From NCBI GenBank assembly GCA_020851995.1, contig JADZBO010000216.1:1-38168 (forward strand): 38,168 nt of DNA, given 5' to 3'. This document shows, one piece after another, positions 17,220 to 26,251 of the stretch (positions are counted from its first letter, which is position 1; each line of letters starts with the position of its first letter). The position numbers and the translations under genes were made by a program. The stretch comes from Burkholderiaceae bacterium. Lineage in GTDB: Bacteria; Pseudomonadota; Gammaproteobacteria; Burkholderiales; Burkholderiaceae_B. Below the pieces are notes generated by a model. It saw only the letters and a list, made by a program, of their open reading frames with translations, ran no database searches and was not told the origin of the DNA.

Positions 17220-18584
17220 ATGATGACGGTTACCCAGTCTCTCGCAAGGTTCATTGTCGGGCTCAATGCACCCGGCGCCATCCCGCCCGAAGTCCTGGAA
17301 AAAGCCAGGGTCTGCCTGATCAACGGGTACGGCATCGGGCTGGCCTGTTTCGACACGCCCTACGCCTCAGTGGCGTCAGCGGCCGCGCTTGCGATCGACG
17401 GCGAGAGGCCTGATGGCGCCACCATGTTGTGGGACGGACGCAAGACTTCGCTGTTCGGAGCGACGCTTGCCAATGGCGCACTGTTTCACGGCCGGGCACA
17501 GGAAGACGCCTGCGGCGCGGCGCATCTGGGTGCCATCCTGATTCCGGTACTCACTGCTGCGGTCGAAACCGGCCGCATGCCAGTCGACCGGATGCTGACA
17601 GCGCTGATCGCGGGCTACGAAGCCGGCGGTCTGTTCGAGATCAACTACGCCCCCAACACCACGCCAGTCGGCCTGCGCGCCTCGGCGCTTTACGGCGCCA
17701 TCGCGGCCGCGGCAAGCGGCGCCATCGCGCTCGGCCTGGACGAGGCACAGACAGCGGCTGCGCTGGGCAACGCAGCATCTTTCGCCGGCGGATTACTGCA
17801 GTCATTCGAGGACGGCACCGACGAATGGCGCTATCAGCTCGGCGTGGCAGCGCGCAACGGCTGGCTGGCGGCCGAGCTGGCACTCGCGGGATCGGTCTCC
17901 GCGCCGCGGGCCATCGAAGGCGGCAACGGCTTCATTCGCGCGTATGCGCGACGGGATTGCGATGCCGACGCGCTGACCGCCCAAATCGGCAAGACCTGGT
18001 TCATTCACCGCGTCGTCTTCAAGCCCTACCCGGTGTGCGCCTTCAACCAATCGCCGGTGAATGCCGCGCTCAATCTGCGCAAGCATCTGGAAGGCCGTAC
18101 ACCCGATCGCATCACGGTGCGGATGAACCCCTATGAAACCGGGTATGCCGGGATGAATAGCCAGGGGCCATTCTTTTCTGTGTCGGGTACGCTGATGAGC
18201 ATCCCGTTCTGCATCGCCAACACGCTGTTGTATGGCGCGCCCACGATGAAGATGATGATGGCTTTTGACGACCCGGCCGTGCAGAGCCTCGTGAGCCGCA
18301 TTGAACTGGTCGCCGATGCCAGTGTGCAACGCCTGTGTTGCGTCATCGACACGACGTTCGCCGACGGCTCTGCCCCGGTGACTGAGTCGCTGCAGATGTC
18401 AGTCGCCGACTACAACTATGACCGGGCGCAATTGCGCGATCTCATTCTGCGCGTGTGCGCGGAGGTGAACGTCGGACCGGAGTCTTTCGCGATCATCGAA
18501 CGTTTTGCCGACAACCCGGCGGCGACCGGCATCGGCACCGTGATCGAATGTTTTGCTGACGTACGCCGGCGGCGCGCCCAATAA
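17220..18584 (+). CDS. MmgE/PrpD family protein
   Basis: This 454-residue protein belongs to the family of 2-methylcitrate dehydratase (PrpD), MmgE and cis-aconitate decarboxylase. Recognisable segments are LANGALFHGRAQEDACGAAHLGAILIPVL near the N-terminus and LGNAASFAGGLLQSFEDGTDEWRYQLGVAARNG in the middle. FKPYPVCAFNQSPVNAAL is a typical PrpD C-terminal-domain motif. Members dehydrate or decarboxylate polycarboxylic acids, but many have unknown substrates. It follows E2 by 26 bp with AAGGTG before an ATGATG start. No methylcitrate synthase (prpC) or prpB is nearby, so propionate catabolism is unlikely. Confidence 0.88.
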   Translation: MMTVTQSLARFIVGLNAPGAIPPEVLEKARVCLINGYGIGLACFDTPYASVASAAALAIDGERPDGATMLWDGRKTSLFGATLANGALFHGRAQEDACGAAHLGAILIPVLTAAVETGRMPVDRMLTALIAGYEAGGLFEINYAPNTTPVGLRASALYGAIAAAASGAIALGLDEAQTAAALGNAASFAGGLLQSFEDGTDEWRYQLGVAARNGWLAAELALAGSVSAPRAIEGGNGFIRAYARRDCDADALTAQIGKTWFIHRVVFKPYPVCAFNQSPVNAALNLRKHLEGRTPDRITVRMNPYETGYAGMNSQGPFFSVSGTLMSIPFCIANTLLYGAPTMKMMMAFDDPAVQSLVSRIELVADASVQRLCCVIDTTFADGSAPVTESLQMSVADYNYDRAQLRDLILRVCAEVNVGPESFAIIERFADNPAATGIGTVIECFADVRRRRAQ

Positions 18585-18604
18585 CCCCTGACAGGATAGA
18601 GACG

Positions 18605-19777
18605 ATGAACTTTGAACTCACGGAAGAACAGCGGATGATCGCCGCCACCGCGCGCCAGGTCGGCGAGCGGTTCGGGCTGGACTACTGGCGCAAGATCGAC
18701 GCGGAAAAGAAGTTCCCGACCGAAATCTGGCAGGCGATCTGCGACGCCGGCCTCGGCGGGGTCGCCTTGCCGCCGGAGTACGGTGGCTCGGGCCTGGGGA
18801 TGCTGGAAATGGCCCTGATTGTCGAGAATCTGGCAGCCGCGGGCGCCGGCTCCACGATCGGGCAAATGTTCATGGTGAACCCGATTTTCGGCGGCGTATC
18901 GATCAGCAAGTTCGGCACACCTGAAATGAAGCGCGATCTGCTGCCCAAACTCATCTCGGGCGAGATGGGGTGCTGCATGGCGCTGACCGAGCCCGACGCA
19001 GGCACCAATACGCTCGAAATCCGCAGCTTCGCACGGGCCCAGGGTGACAGCTGGATTCTGAACGGGCGCAAAATCTGGATCACCGCGGTCGATGCCGCCG
19101 ACAAGATGCTGGTCATCGCGCGGACCAAAAAGCTCGAAGAGTCGCGCTCCCGCAGTGATGGTCTCACCATGTTCATGATTGACGTCGAGCGCAAGGGATT
19201 GACCTACACGCCGATCGACAAGGTCGGAACCAATACCCTGACCTCCAGCGCAGTGTTCTTTGACGATGTGGAAATCCGTCCGGACGAGCTCATCGGCACG
19301 CTGCACGGTGGCTGGCGTGAACTGCTGGATGTCCTCAATACCGAGCGTATCGTCACGACGGCCGGGCTGGTCGGAACAAGCGAACTGGCGATCAAACTGG
19401 CCGTCAATTACGCCAACGACCGCAAAATCTACGGCGATAAACCAATTTCAAGCTATCAGGGCCTACAGTTCCCGCTGGCCCAGTGCTACGCTGAAAATGA
19501 GGCAGCCCGCCTGCTGAACTACAAGGCGGCGGCAAATTTCGACGCTGGGCTTGCGTTCGGCAGTGAATCCAATGCCGCCAAGCTGCTCGCGGCGCAAGCC
19601 ACCGCCCGCGCCACCGAACGCTCCATGCAAACCATGGGCGGCATGGGGTTTTCAAAGGAATATCATGTCGAGCGGCTCTGGCGCGATTGCCGCTTGTTCC
19701 GGTTTGCCCCTATATCGGAAGAGATGATATTGAATTACATTGCGATGCACGATCTGGGTATGCCCAAGTCCTATTGA
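18605..19777 (+). CDS. Acyl-CoA dehydrogenase
   Basis: This 390-residue flavoenzyme oxidises an acyl-CoA to the 2-enoyl-CoA and passes electrons to ETF. Signatures are CCMALTEPDAGTNT (FAD and substrate site), NGRKIWIT and GGMGFSKEYHVERLWRDCR. The usual catalytic Glu near the C-terminus (YEGT motif) is replaced by RFAPISEEM. Glu247 in LNTERIV falls where isovaleryl-CoA dehydrogenase carries its base. This hints at a branched or unusual substrate. The hydratase 3.5 kb upstream could take the product. It lies 20 bp after the MmgE/PrpD gene. Confidence 0.93.
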   Translation: MNFELTEEQRMIAATARQVGERFGLDYWRKIDAEKKFPTEIWQAICDAGLGGVALPPEYGGSGLGMLEMALIVENLAAAGAGSTIGQMFMVNPIFGGVSISKFGTPEMKRDLLPKLISGEMGCCMALTEPDAGTNTLEIRSFARAQGDSWILNGRKIWITAVDAADKMLVIARTKKLEESRSRSDGLTMFMIDVERKGLTYTPIDKVGTNTLTSSAVFFDDVEIRPDELIGTLHGGWRELLDVLNTERIVTTAGLVGTSELAIKLAVNYANDRKIYGDKPISSYQGLQFPLAQCYAENEAARLLNYKAAANFDAGLAFGSESNAAKLLAAQATARATERSMQTMGGMGFSKEYHVERLWRDCRLFRFAPISEEMILNYIAMHDLGMPKSY

Positions 19778-19865
19778 CGACTTGATTGACTGATCACTGC
19801 CGCCAGAAAGCGGACACTTTTCCGGGGGCAGACGCCCTCAAAAACGATGTGAGGAGACACACAAC

Positions 19866-21137
19866 ATGAATATCCGCGCCAACAAGCCCCTGCAACCCAC
19901 CCGCCGCAAACTGATCAAGGGCGCAGCTGCCATGGCCGGGATGGCAACGGTCAGCATCCCGGGCATTTCGCTCGCACAGAACAAACCCATCAAAATCGGT
20001 ATGCCAACCATCCTGTCCGGCAGGGTCGCGATGCTGGGCATTTCGTCACGCAACGCCGCCATGATGGAAGTCGAGAAGTTCAACGCGGCCGGCGGACTGA
20101 ACGGACGAATGATCGAAATGGTCATTCGCGACTCCAAGGGTGCCCCCCAGGAAGCCGCCCGCGTCGCCCGCGAAATGGTGACCAGCGACGGGTGCGAAAT
20201 CATTTTCGACGGCGAGGCATCCTCGGGCGCCTTCGCGGTTCACGAAGTCGCGCGCGACCTCGGCGTGCTGTGCATCCACAACAACTCCGAAACCTCCTCG
20301 CTCACCGCGGATCCGAAGCTGCGCATCCCCAATGCGTTTCGTTGCGCGCGCCAGGGCATCCAAGACGCCATCGTCGGTGGTGCCTACGCCGGACAGGTCG
20401 CCAAAGACAAGGGGCTCAAGCAATGGATGTCCATCTCGCCCGATTATGCCTACGGCCGGGATACGACAGCGGAATTCTTCGAATATCTGAAGCACTTCAA
20501 TAAAGACATCGAGGTCAGTAACCAGGTCTGGCCAAAACTTTTCCAGGCTGACTACAGCGAATCGATCACCCGCCTGCTCCAGGGTAAACCCCAGGCGATC
20601 TATTCCTGCCTGTGGGGCGGAGATCTGACTTCCTTTATCGATCAGGCCTCGATCTATGCGCTGTTCAAAGATCGCCAGTTCTTTGGTGTGAACATGGCTG
20701 ATTACGCTGTACTGACCACGGTCAAGAGCGTGCCCGCCGGCCTGCATTCAGGCAACCGTTACCTGCGGAGCTTCCCCAACACACCGGCCAACGCCGCCTG
20801 GTGTGACGCCTACTTTGCCAAGTACAAGGAAATGCCCCTGAACTGGGCCTGGCAGAACGCCGCCAGCATGCAGTTCCTGACCGAAGCGATCAAAAAGGCC
20901 AACGGCACGGATACCAAGAAGCTATCGGACGTCCTGCGTGGAATGACCATCAATTCGCCTTTCGGCGCCAATGGCAAACTGACGCTGCGCGCGGAAGATC
21001 AGACATTGGTCGATTACGCGATTGGCTGGGGTTCTCTGAATGCGAAGGAACCCTTCATGGCCAATCCGGTTCCGGGCAACTGGGCTCAAATCTTCGAACT
21101 TGAGTCCGCCTGGAAAAAAGCCAAAGGCTGGGGTTAA
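19866..21137 (+). CDS. Branched-chain amino acid-type ABC transporter substrate-binding protein
   Basis: This 423-residue periplasmic receptor belongs to the HAAT (LivK/AmiC/UrtA-like) group. The N-terminus contains TRRKLIKGAAAMAGMA, a twin-arginine-type signal, with probable cleavage after SLA near residue 37. The mature domain starts KPIKIGMPTILSGRVAMLG and continues with NAAGGLNGRMIEMVIRDSKG and SPDYAYGRD, as in two-lobed type I receptors. The ligand is not predictable. AGGAGA stands before the ATG. It begins the transport section of the operon, 88 bp after the acyl-CoA dehydrogenase. Confidence 0.92.
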   Translation: MNIRANKPLQPTRRKLIKGAAAMAGMATVSIPGISLAQNKPIKIGMPTILSGRVAMLGISSRNAAMMEVEKFNAAGGLNGRMIEMVIRDSKGAPQEAARVAREMVTSDGCEIIFDGEASSGAFAVHEVARDLGVLCIHNNSETSSLTADPKLRIPNAFRCARQGIQDAIVGGAYAGQVAKDKGLKQWMSISPDYAYGRDTTAEFFEYLKHFNKDIEVSNQVWPKLFQADYSESITRLLQGKPQAIYSCLWGGDLTSFIDQASIYALFKDRQFFGVNMADYAVLTTVKSVPAGLHSGNRYLRSFPNTPANAAWCDAYFAKYKEMPLNWAWQNAASMQFLTEAIKKANGTDTKKLSDVLRGMTINSPFGANGKLTLRAEDQTLVDYAIGWGSLNAKEPFMANPVPGNWAQIFELESAWKKAKGWG

Positions 21138-21275
21138 GGCTTTCGGGCCTTCCTGGTAATCGGCGCGGCGGCCTCGACCTTGTCGCGGCGCGCGCCTGAT
21201 TGACCGCGTAACGGGGCATCCGCGCCCGTTGCTGGCGCAGCGTAACGCGCCCACCTGTTTGACTCGGAGACATTC

Positions 21276-22181
21276 TTGGATCCCACCGCGCTCCTCGAAT
21301 GCGTGACATCGCTGTCATGCATCGTGACCCAGGCGAGCACCGGACTCATCGTCGGTGCCCTCCTCTTTCTGGTGGCCGCCGGCCTGACGCTGATCTTTGG
21401 CGTGCTCGGCGTGATCAACTTCGCCCACGGCTCGCTCTACATGCTGGGCGCGTATGTTGCTCTCACCGCCTACCGACTCAGCGACAACTTCTTGTTGTCG
21501 GCGCTGGCATCGGGCCTCGCCATCGCCGTGTTCTCACTCGTCTTCGAACGGCTGTTCATGCGTCGCGTCTATAACGCAGATGTGCTGATGCAATTACTGG
21601 TGTGCTATGCCTTCATCCTGATCCTGGACGATGCGGTCAAGATCATCTGGGGGCCCGAGTTCCAGTCGATGGGAATGCCCGAGGAGTTCCAGGTTCCGCC
21701 CATGTTTATCGGCGGGGGCGTGGTTCCGGTGTTCTACGTGTTTCTGATCTGCGCGGCCTCTGTGATTGCCGCAGTCCTCTGGTGGTCGCTCACCCGCACG
21801 CGCATGGGCAAGATCGTGCGCGCGGCGGCGCACAATCCGACCATGACGTCGGTTTTGGGGTTGAACACCAACCTGATCTACGCCGCCGTGTTTGCCGTGG
21901 GCGGCGGGCTCGCCGGCCTGGCGGGCGCGCTGGCCGCACCGGTGCGTTCGATGTCGCCTGGCATGGGTTTCTCGATTCTGATCGAGTCCTTCATCGTCAC
22001 CGTGATCGGCGGCATGGGTTCCGTGAGTGGTGCGCTAGTCGGCGCACTCCTGATCGGACTGATACGCTCGTTTGGTTCGATCGGGTTTCCGCTGTTCGTC
22101 GAAGGCATCATGTTCGTGGCGATGGCACTGATCCTGATCCTCAGGCCCAGTGGTCTGCTCGGCAAGGAGCCGCGCCCATGA
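21276..22181 (+). CDS. Branched-chain amino acid-type ABC transporter permease, LivH-like
   Basis: This 301-residue inner-membrane permease has about eight hydrophobic helices and the family motif LTLIFGVLGVINFAHGSLYMLGAY near residues 40-63. A conserved GLAGLAGALAAPVRSMSPGMG stretch lies near 215. The start is a TTG at 21276: GGAGA lies 5 nt upstream, and the first conserved helix leaves no later suitable start. It follows the receptor gene after 138 bp with no obvious terminator. Its stop overlaps the livM start (ATGA). Confidence 0.92.
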   Translation: MDPTALLECVTSLSCIVTQASTGLIVGALLFLVAAGLTLIFGVLGVINFAHGSLYMLGAYVALTAYRLSDNFLLSALASGLAIAVFSLVFERLFMRRVYNADVLMQLLVCYAFILILDDAVKIIWGPEFQSMGMPEEFQVPPMFIGGGVVPVFYVFLICAASVIAAVLWWSLTRTRMGKIVRAAAHNPTMTSVLGLNTNLIYAAVFAVGGGLAGLAGALAAPVRSMSPGMGFSILIESFIVTVIGGMGSVSGALVGALLIGLIRSFGSIGFPLFVEGIMFVAMALILILRPSGLLGKEPRP

Positions 22182-23149
22182 CCCGGCAAACCCATTTTGG
22201 CAAGGAACTGTTCTGGGCCGGCGTGGCGCTTGCACTGCTGATTGCCGTCCCCTACCTGACTTCCTCGCGCATCGCGCTGGACTTCGTGATTCGCCTGGCC
22301 GCGTACGGCCTGTTCGCCACCTCCCTGAACATTCTGGTCGGTTACGGCGGCATGGTGTCTTTCGGTCATGCGATGTTCTTCGGGGCGGGCGCATATGCGT
22401 TCGGGCTGATGATGCAAAAAGCCGGTGTGTCGATCCCAGTCGCCATGCTGACCAGCGTCGCCGTCTGCGCCGCGATTGGCGCGGTGATCGGCGCGATCTG
22501 TGTGCGTCTGAAGGAAATTTACTTTTCTTTCCTGACCCTTGCCTTCCAGATGCTGATCTACAGCGTGATCCTGTCCTGGAAATCGCTGACTGGCGGCGAT
22601 CAGGGCCTGATGGGCGGCATCCCCCGCACGCCGTTCTGGGGCATCAACCTGGGCGACCCAACCGTGTTGTACTGGTTCGCCTGCGTGGTGGGCGTGGTCT
22701 GCATGCTGCTGATGCGCTATATCCTGCAATCACCCTACGGGTACACCCTGCGCATGGTGCGCGACAACGCCGATCGCGCCCGGTTCCTCGGCATCGACGT
22801 CTGGCGCGTCAAGCTGTATGCCTTTGTGCTGTCGGCCTGCTTTGCCGGCGTCGGCGGGATCATCATGGCGATGTTCGTCTCGGGCGCGTATCCCGAGTTT
22901 TCTTACTGGACGCAATCCGGCGAAGCGGTTTTCATGATCATGATGGGTGGCCTGCATGCGTTCATCGGCCCGCTCGTGGGAGCCGCACTGCTGCTGCTCT
23001 TCAATGACGTGATTACGCGCACCACCGAATACCATGGACTGGCGCTCGGCATCGTCGTGCTGATCTTCGCCCTAGGATTCAAACGCGGCATTACCGACTT
23101 CGCCATCCAGATCACGCGCTCACTGCGCGGCGAACGGAGACAACCATGA
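22178..23149 (+). CDS. Branched-chain amino acid-type ABC transporter permease, LivM-like
   Basis: This 323-residue second permease of the HAAT importer has multiple membrane helices. SLNILVGYGGMVSFGHAMFFGAGAY is the LivM signature near residues 47-71. RFLGIDVWRVKLYAFVLSACFAGVGG and MMGGLHAFIGPLVGA are further conserved segments. The ATG at 22178 overlaps the livH stop as ATGA; an open frame runs further upstream but is only the shadow of livH. Its own stop overlaps the start of an SDR gene, again as ATGA. Confidence 0.93.
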   Translation: MTRQTHFGKELFWAGVALALLIAVPYLTSSRIALDFVIRLAAYGLFATSLNILVGYGGMVSFGHAMFFGAGAYAFGLMMQKAGVSIPVAMLTSVAVCAAIGAVIGAICVRLKEIYFSFLTLAFQMLIYSVILSWKSLTGGDQGLMGGIPRTPFWGINLGDPTVLYWFACVVGVVCMLLMRYILQSPYGYTLRMVRDNADRARFLGIDVWRVKLYAFVLSACFAGVGGIIMAMFVSGAYPEFSYWTQSGEAVFMIMMGGLHAFIGPLVGAALLLLFNDVITRTTEYHGLALGIVVLIFALGFKRGITDFAIQITRSLRGERRQP

Positions 23150-23940
23150 GTGCAAGCATTACCGTCGTCACTGGCGGGTCCAGCGGCATTGGCGCCGCGT
23201 GCGTCGAGCACCTGGCAAAGCGCGGCGACCAGGTCATCGTACTGGACCTGCCGGGTACCTGGTCAGATGAAGCCATGCGCAGCATCGGTGTGCACGCATA
23301 CGCGTGCGACGTCACCGATGAAGCAGCGCTGCGCCAGTGCGCTGAAATGATCGAATCGCGCCATGGAGCCGTCAGAGGCCTCGTGAATAGTGCCGGGATC
23401 CTGCAGCATCGCCTGCCGCCCGAACAACTGACCATGGCGGAATGGGATCGGGTCATCGCCGTCGACCAGCGCGGCACCTACCTCGCAAGCGCAATCTTCG
23501 GATCGCGCATGGCCGAGCTAGGTCGTGGCGCGATCGTCAACATCGCGTCGATCACCGGATGGCGCTCGGTGCCGCTGCACGCCTATGCACCCGCCAAAGC
23601 GGCGGTCATCTCGATCACGGAATGCATGGCTGCGGAATGGGGCCGATCCGGCGTGCGCGTCAATGCGATATCGCCGGGCTACACGCTAACGCAGGCGCTG
23701 CAAGCCGCAATCGACCGAGGTGACCGCAATCCGGAGGAACTGACCTCGCAGGCGGCAATGGGACGGCTCGTGAAGCCTTCCGAAGTCGCCGATGCAGTGG
23801 CCTTCCTGTTGTCCCCGGCGGCCAGTGCGATTACCGGAATCAACCTGCCGGTCGACGCCGGCTGGCTGGCCGGCTCGACGTGGATGACCTACGGGGGCGT
23901 TCCCCCGGCACGACAGTCGCAATCGCACGGAGTGAAGTGA
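23146..23940 (+). CDS. SDR family oxidoreductase (embedded between transporter genes)
   Basis: This 264-residue classical short-chain dehydrogenase oxidises or reduces an alcohol/ketone with NAD(P). The nucleotide motif TGGSSGIG is at the N-terminus, and the acidic Asp in VLDLPG after the second strand favours NAD. The catalytic triad is Ser135, Tyr147 and Lys151 (YAPAK). It overlaps livM by 4 bp and livG by 1 bp, so it is translated in concert with the importer. That placement implies it acts on the imported substrate or an early product. The C-terminal tail after GWLAGSTWMTYGG is longer than in most SDRs. Confidence 0.93.
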   Translation: MSASITVVTGGSSGIGAACVEHLAKRGDQVIVLDLPGTWSDEAMRSIGVHAYACDVTDEAALRQCAEMIESRHGAVRGLVNSAGILQHRLPPEQLTMAEWDRVIAVDQRGTYLASAIFGSRMAELGRGAIVNIASITGWRSVPLHAYAPAKAAVISITECMAAEWGRSGVRVNAISPGYTLTQALQAAIDRGDRNPEELTSQAAMGRLVKPSEVADAVAFLLSPAASAITGINLPVDAGWLAGSTWMTYGGVPPARQSQSHGVK

Positions 23941-24692
23941 TGCTTCGAATCGAAAATCTCTGCAAATCATTCGGTGGGGTGATCGCGACGTCGGACGTAT
24001 CGATCCACTTCCGCACGGAATCGCTCAGCGCGGTGATCGGGCCCAACGGGGCGGGCAAGACCACGTTCTTCAACCTGATCTCCGGCGCGCTGCAACCCGA
24101 TTCAGGCAAAATTCTGCTCGATGGCGAAAACATCGTCGGAACACCCAGCAGCGAGATCGTGCACAAGGGCATCGGCCGGGCATTCCAGGTCGCCAAGTTG
24201 TTCAAGACCCTGACGGTCGAAGAATCCCTGCGCGGCGCGCTGATGTCACCGCTGGGGCGCTCGTCACAGATGCACGGTCGGTTTCCTCTTGCACAGACGC
24301 GCAACCGCGCCTGGGAAGTGATGGAGCAACTCGGCCTGCACACCAAGGCGAACGTCGTGAGCGGCAATCTGTCCCACGGCGACCAGAAACTGCTCGACAT
24401 GGCGCTGGCGCTGGTGCTCAACCCGAAAGTACTGCTGCTCGACGAGCCCGTGGCCGGTATGGGTCCGGAGGAACGCGAGCAAATGATCGAAACGGTCTAC
24501 GCGCTCTGGAAACGTGGCGGCCTCACCGTCGTGCTGATTGAGCACGACATGGACATCGTTTTCCGAATTTCCCAGCACATCCATGTTCTGTCCTACGGCA
24601 AACTGCTGGCCGAAGGCAATGCCGAAGAAATTCGCAACAATCCGGCCGTGATCGAGGCCTATCTGGGCACACCGCGGGAGGCGCACGCATGA
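23940..24692 (+). CDS. Branched-chain amino acid-type ABC transporter ATPase, LivG-like
   Basis: This 250-residue cytoplasmic ATPase of the importer has Walker A GPNGAGKTT, the signature region LSHGDQKLLDMALAL (a variant of LSGGQ), Walker B KVLLLDEPVAGM and the switch His in IEHDMDIVF. The start MLRIENLCKSFGG at 23940 overlaps the SDR stop by 1 bp (TGATG). The C-terminal YGKLLAEGNAEEIRNNPAVIEAYLG is a typical LivG tail. It overlaps livF by 4 bp. Confidence 0.94.
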   Translation: MLRIENLCKSFGGVIATSDVSIHFRTESLSAVIGPNGAGKTTFFNLISGALQPDSGKILLDGENIVGTPSSEIVHKGIGRAFQVAKLFKTLTVEESLRGALMSPLGRSSQMHGRFPLAQTRNRAWEVMEQLGLHTKANVVSGNLSHGDQKLLDMALALVLNPKVLLLDEPVAGMGPEEREQMIETVYALWKRGGLTVVLIEHDMDIVFRISQHIHVLSYGKLLAEGNAEEIRNNPAVIEAYLGTPREAHA

Positions 24693-25402
24693 GCGCGGAA
24701 GTACTACAGGTCGAGGGCATCGACGTCTACTACGGCACCAGCCAGGTGCTGTTCAACATGTCGCTCGCGGTACGCCAGGGCGAAACTCTGGCCCTGCTTG
24801 GCAGAAACGGGGCGGGCAAAAGCACCACGATGAAGGCGATTGCGGGTGTGCTCACGCCGCGGCGCGGTCAAGTCAAACTGCGCGGCAAAGACATCACCAG
24901 CAAGCCCCCCCATGTCATCTCGCGCGCCGGCATCAGCTTTGTCCCTGAAGACCGTCAGATCTTCCCGGATCTTTCGGTCGAGGACAATCTGCTGATTGCG
25001 ATCAAACCGAATACCGGCGGCAAGAAGGACTGGAGCCTCGAGCGCGTCTACGACATGCTGCCGTTACTCGCGCCGCTCAAGGCGCGGCTGGGAGGACAAC
25101 TGTCCGGCGGCGAGCAGCAGATGCTGACCGTAGGGCGGGCGCTGATGGGCAACCCGGATGTTCTGCTGCTCGATGAGCCCAGCGAGGGCCTCGCCCCCAT
25201 CATGGTGCAGAAGATCGGTGATCTGATCGAAACGCTGCGCGGCGTGGGCACCACGATCGTGCTGGCCGAACAGAACCTGCATTTCTGTCTCGGGCTCGCC
25301 GACCGCGCGGTCGTGATCGACAAGGGCGCCGACGTCTTTGTCGGAACCATTGACGAGCTCAATGCCGACGCCGAGATCAAGCAACGCTATCTGTCCGTTT
25401 GA
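24689..25402 (+). CDS. Branched-chain amino acid-type ABC transporter ATPase, LivF-like
   Basis: This 237-residue second ATPase subunit of the importer has Walker A LLGRNGAGKSTTMKAI, the LivF-specific SFVPEDRQIFPDLSVEDNLL, signature LSGGEQQM, Walker B DVLLLDEPSEGL and switch VLAEQNLHF. The ATG overlaps the livG stop as ATGA. A second SDR gene starts 13 bp after its stop. Confidence 0.95.
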   Translation: MSAEVLQVEGIDVYYGTSQVLFNMSLAVRQGETLALLGRNGAGKSTTMKAIAGVLTPRRGQVKLRGKDITSKPPHVISRAGISFVPEDRQIFPDLSVEDNLLIAIKPNTGGKKDWSLERVYDMLPLLAPLKARLGGQLSGGEQQMLTVGRALMGNPDVLLLDEPSEGLAPIMVQKIGDLIETLRGVGTTIVLAEQNLHFCLGLADRAVVIDKGADVFVGTIDELNADAEIKQRYLSV

Positions 25403-25415
25403 GGAATCCGTCGCC

Positions 25416-26168
25416 ATGACATCCCCATTGCTGTCCGCGGCCCGCAGTTTCGACCTGTCGGGCACCCGCATCCTGATCACCGGGGCAGCGGGCGGCATTG
25501 GCGCGGCGACCGCACGGCTCTGCGCCGAACTCGGCGCCACGATGGTACTGACCGACATCGACTCGTTCAAGCTGGAATCCCTGGCGCATGGGCTGCAGGG
25601 TGTCGCAGCGGCACACCGTTGCGATGTCAGCGACCGCGCGGCCGTCGAGCATCTGGTGGCCCAGCATGGGCCCTTCGACGCGCTGGCGGATACCGCCGGC
25701 ATTTGTCCGTACGACGAAGACTGGATGGCGCCAGACTGGAACGAGGTGGCGTTCATGCGCGTGATGCGGGTGAACCTGCTCGGGCCGATCAACCTGGTAC
25801 GGGCAATCCTGCCCGGCATGATCGAACGACGGCGCGGCCGCATCGCCCTGTGTGGATCGATCGCGGGCTGGACTGGCGGCGTGCTGGCCGCGCCGCATTA
25901 TTCGGCATCCAAGGGCGGCGTTCATGCGCTGATCCGCTGGTTTGCTCAGCGCGCGACGCCCCATGGTGTCAACGTCAATGGCGTAGCACCCGGACCGATC
26001 GCTACCGGGATGACGCAAGGCGCTGACTACCGTCCGGAGGCCTATCCGATGAAGCGCATGGGGGAACCAGAGGAAGTCGCTGCCGCACTCGCGTTTCTGT
26101 GCTCGCCCGGTACCGCGTTTCTGGCCGGCACGATCATCGACGTCAATGGCGGCACACTGATGCGCTAG
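25416..26168 (+). CDS. SDR family oxidoreductase
   Basis: This 250-residue short-chain dehydrogenase has nucleotide motif TGAAGGIG and the NAD-favouring Asp in LTDID. The catalytic residues are Ser148, Tyr162 and Lys166 (YSASK). GAGGAA stands upstream of the ATG at 25416, 13 bp after livF. The C-terminal FLAGTIIDVNGG is the usual SDR end. It is distinct from the SDR between livM and livG (for example VADTAGICPYDEDW in place of the NNAG motif, with Thr-Ala-Gly), so two sequential or stereospecific oxidations are plausible. Confidence 0.92.
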   Translation: MTSPLLSAARSFDLSGTRILITGAAGGIGAATARLCAELGATMVLTDIDSFKLESLAHGLQGVAAAHRCDVSDRAAVEHLVAQHGPFDALADTAGICPYDEDWMAPDWNEVAFMRVMRVNLLGPINLVRAILPGMIERRRGRIALCGSIAGWTGGVLAAPHYSASKGGVHALIRWFAQRATPHGVNVNGVAPGPIATGMTQGADYRPEAYPMKRMGEPEEVAAALAFLCSPGTAFLAGTIIDVNGGTLMR

Positions 26169-26251
26169 TGGAGCGTTCAACGCTTGAAGGCACAGGTAAA
26201 ACCGGTGGATTTTGGTTCGTGGCCAGGCGCAAACCACTAAGGAAAGGCAGG

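Noticed and set aside
17223-18584. prp operon for propionate via 2-methylcitrate
   Set aside because: Only the MmgE/PrpD family member is present. There is no prpC, prpB or acnM-like gene, and the context is acyl-CoA dehydrogenase plus acetoin-type E1/E2.
21602-22177. Long N-terminal extension of the LivM-like protein
   Set aside because: This part of the open frame is the shadow of livH in another frame. The ATG at 22178 overlaps the livH stop and begins the normal LivM N-terminus.
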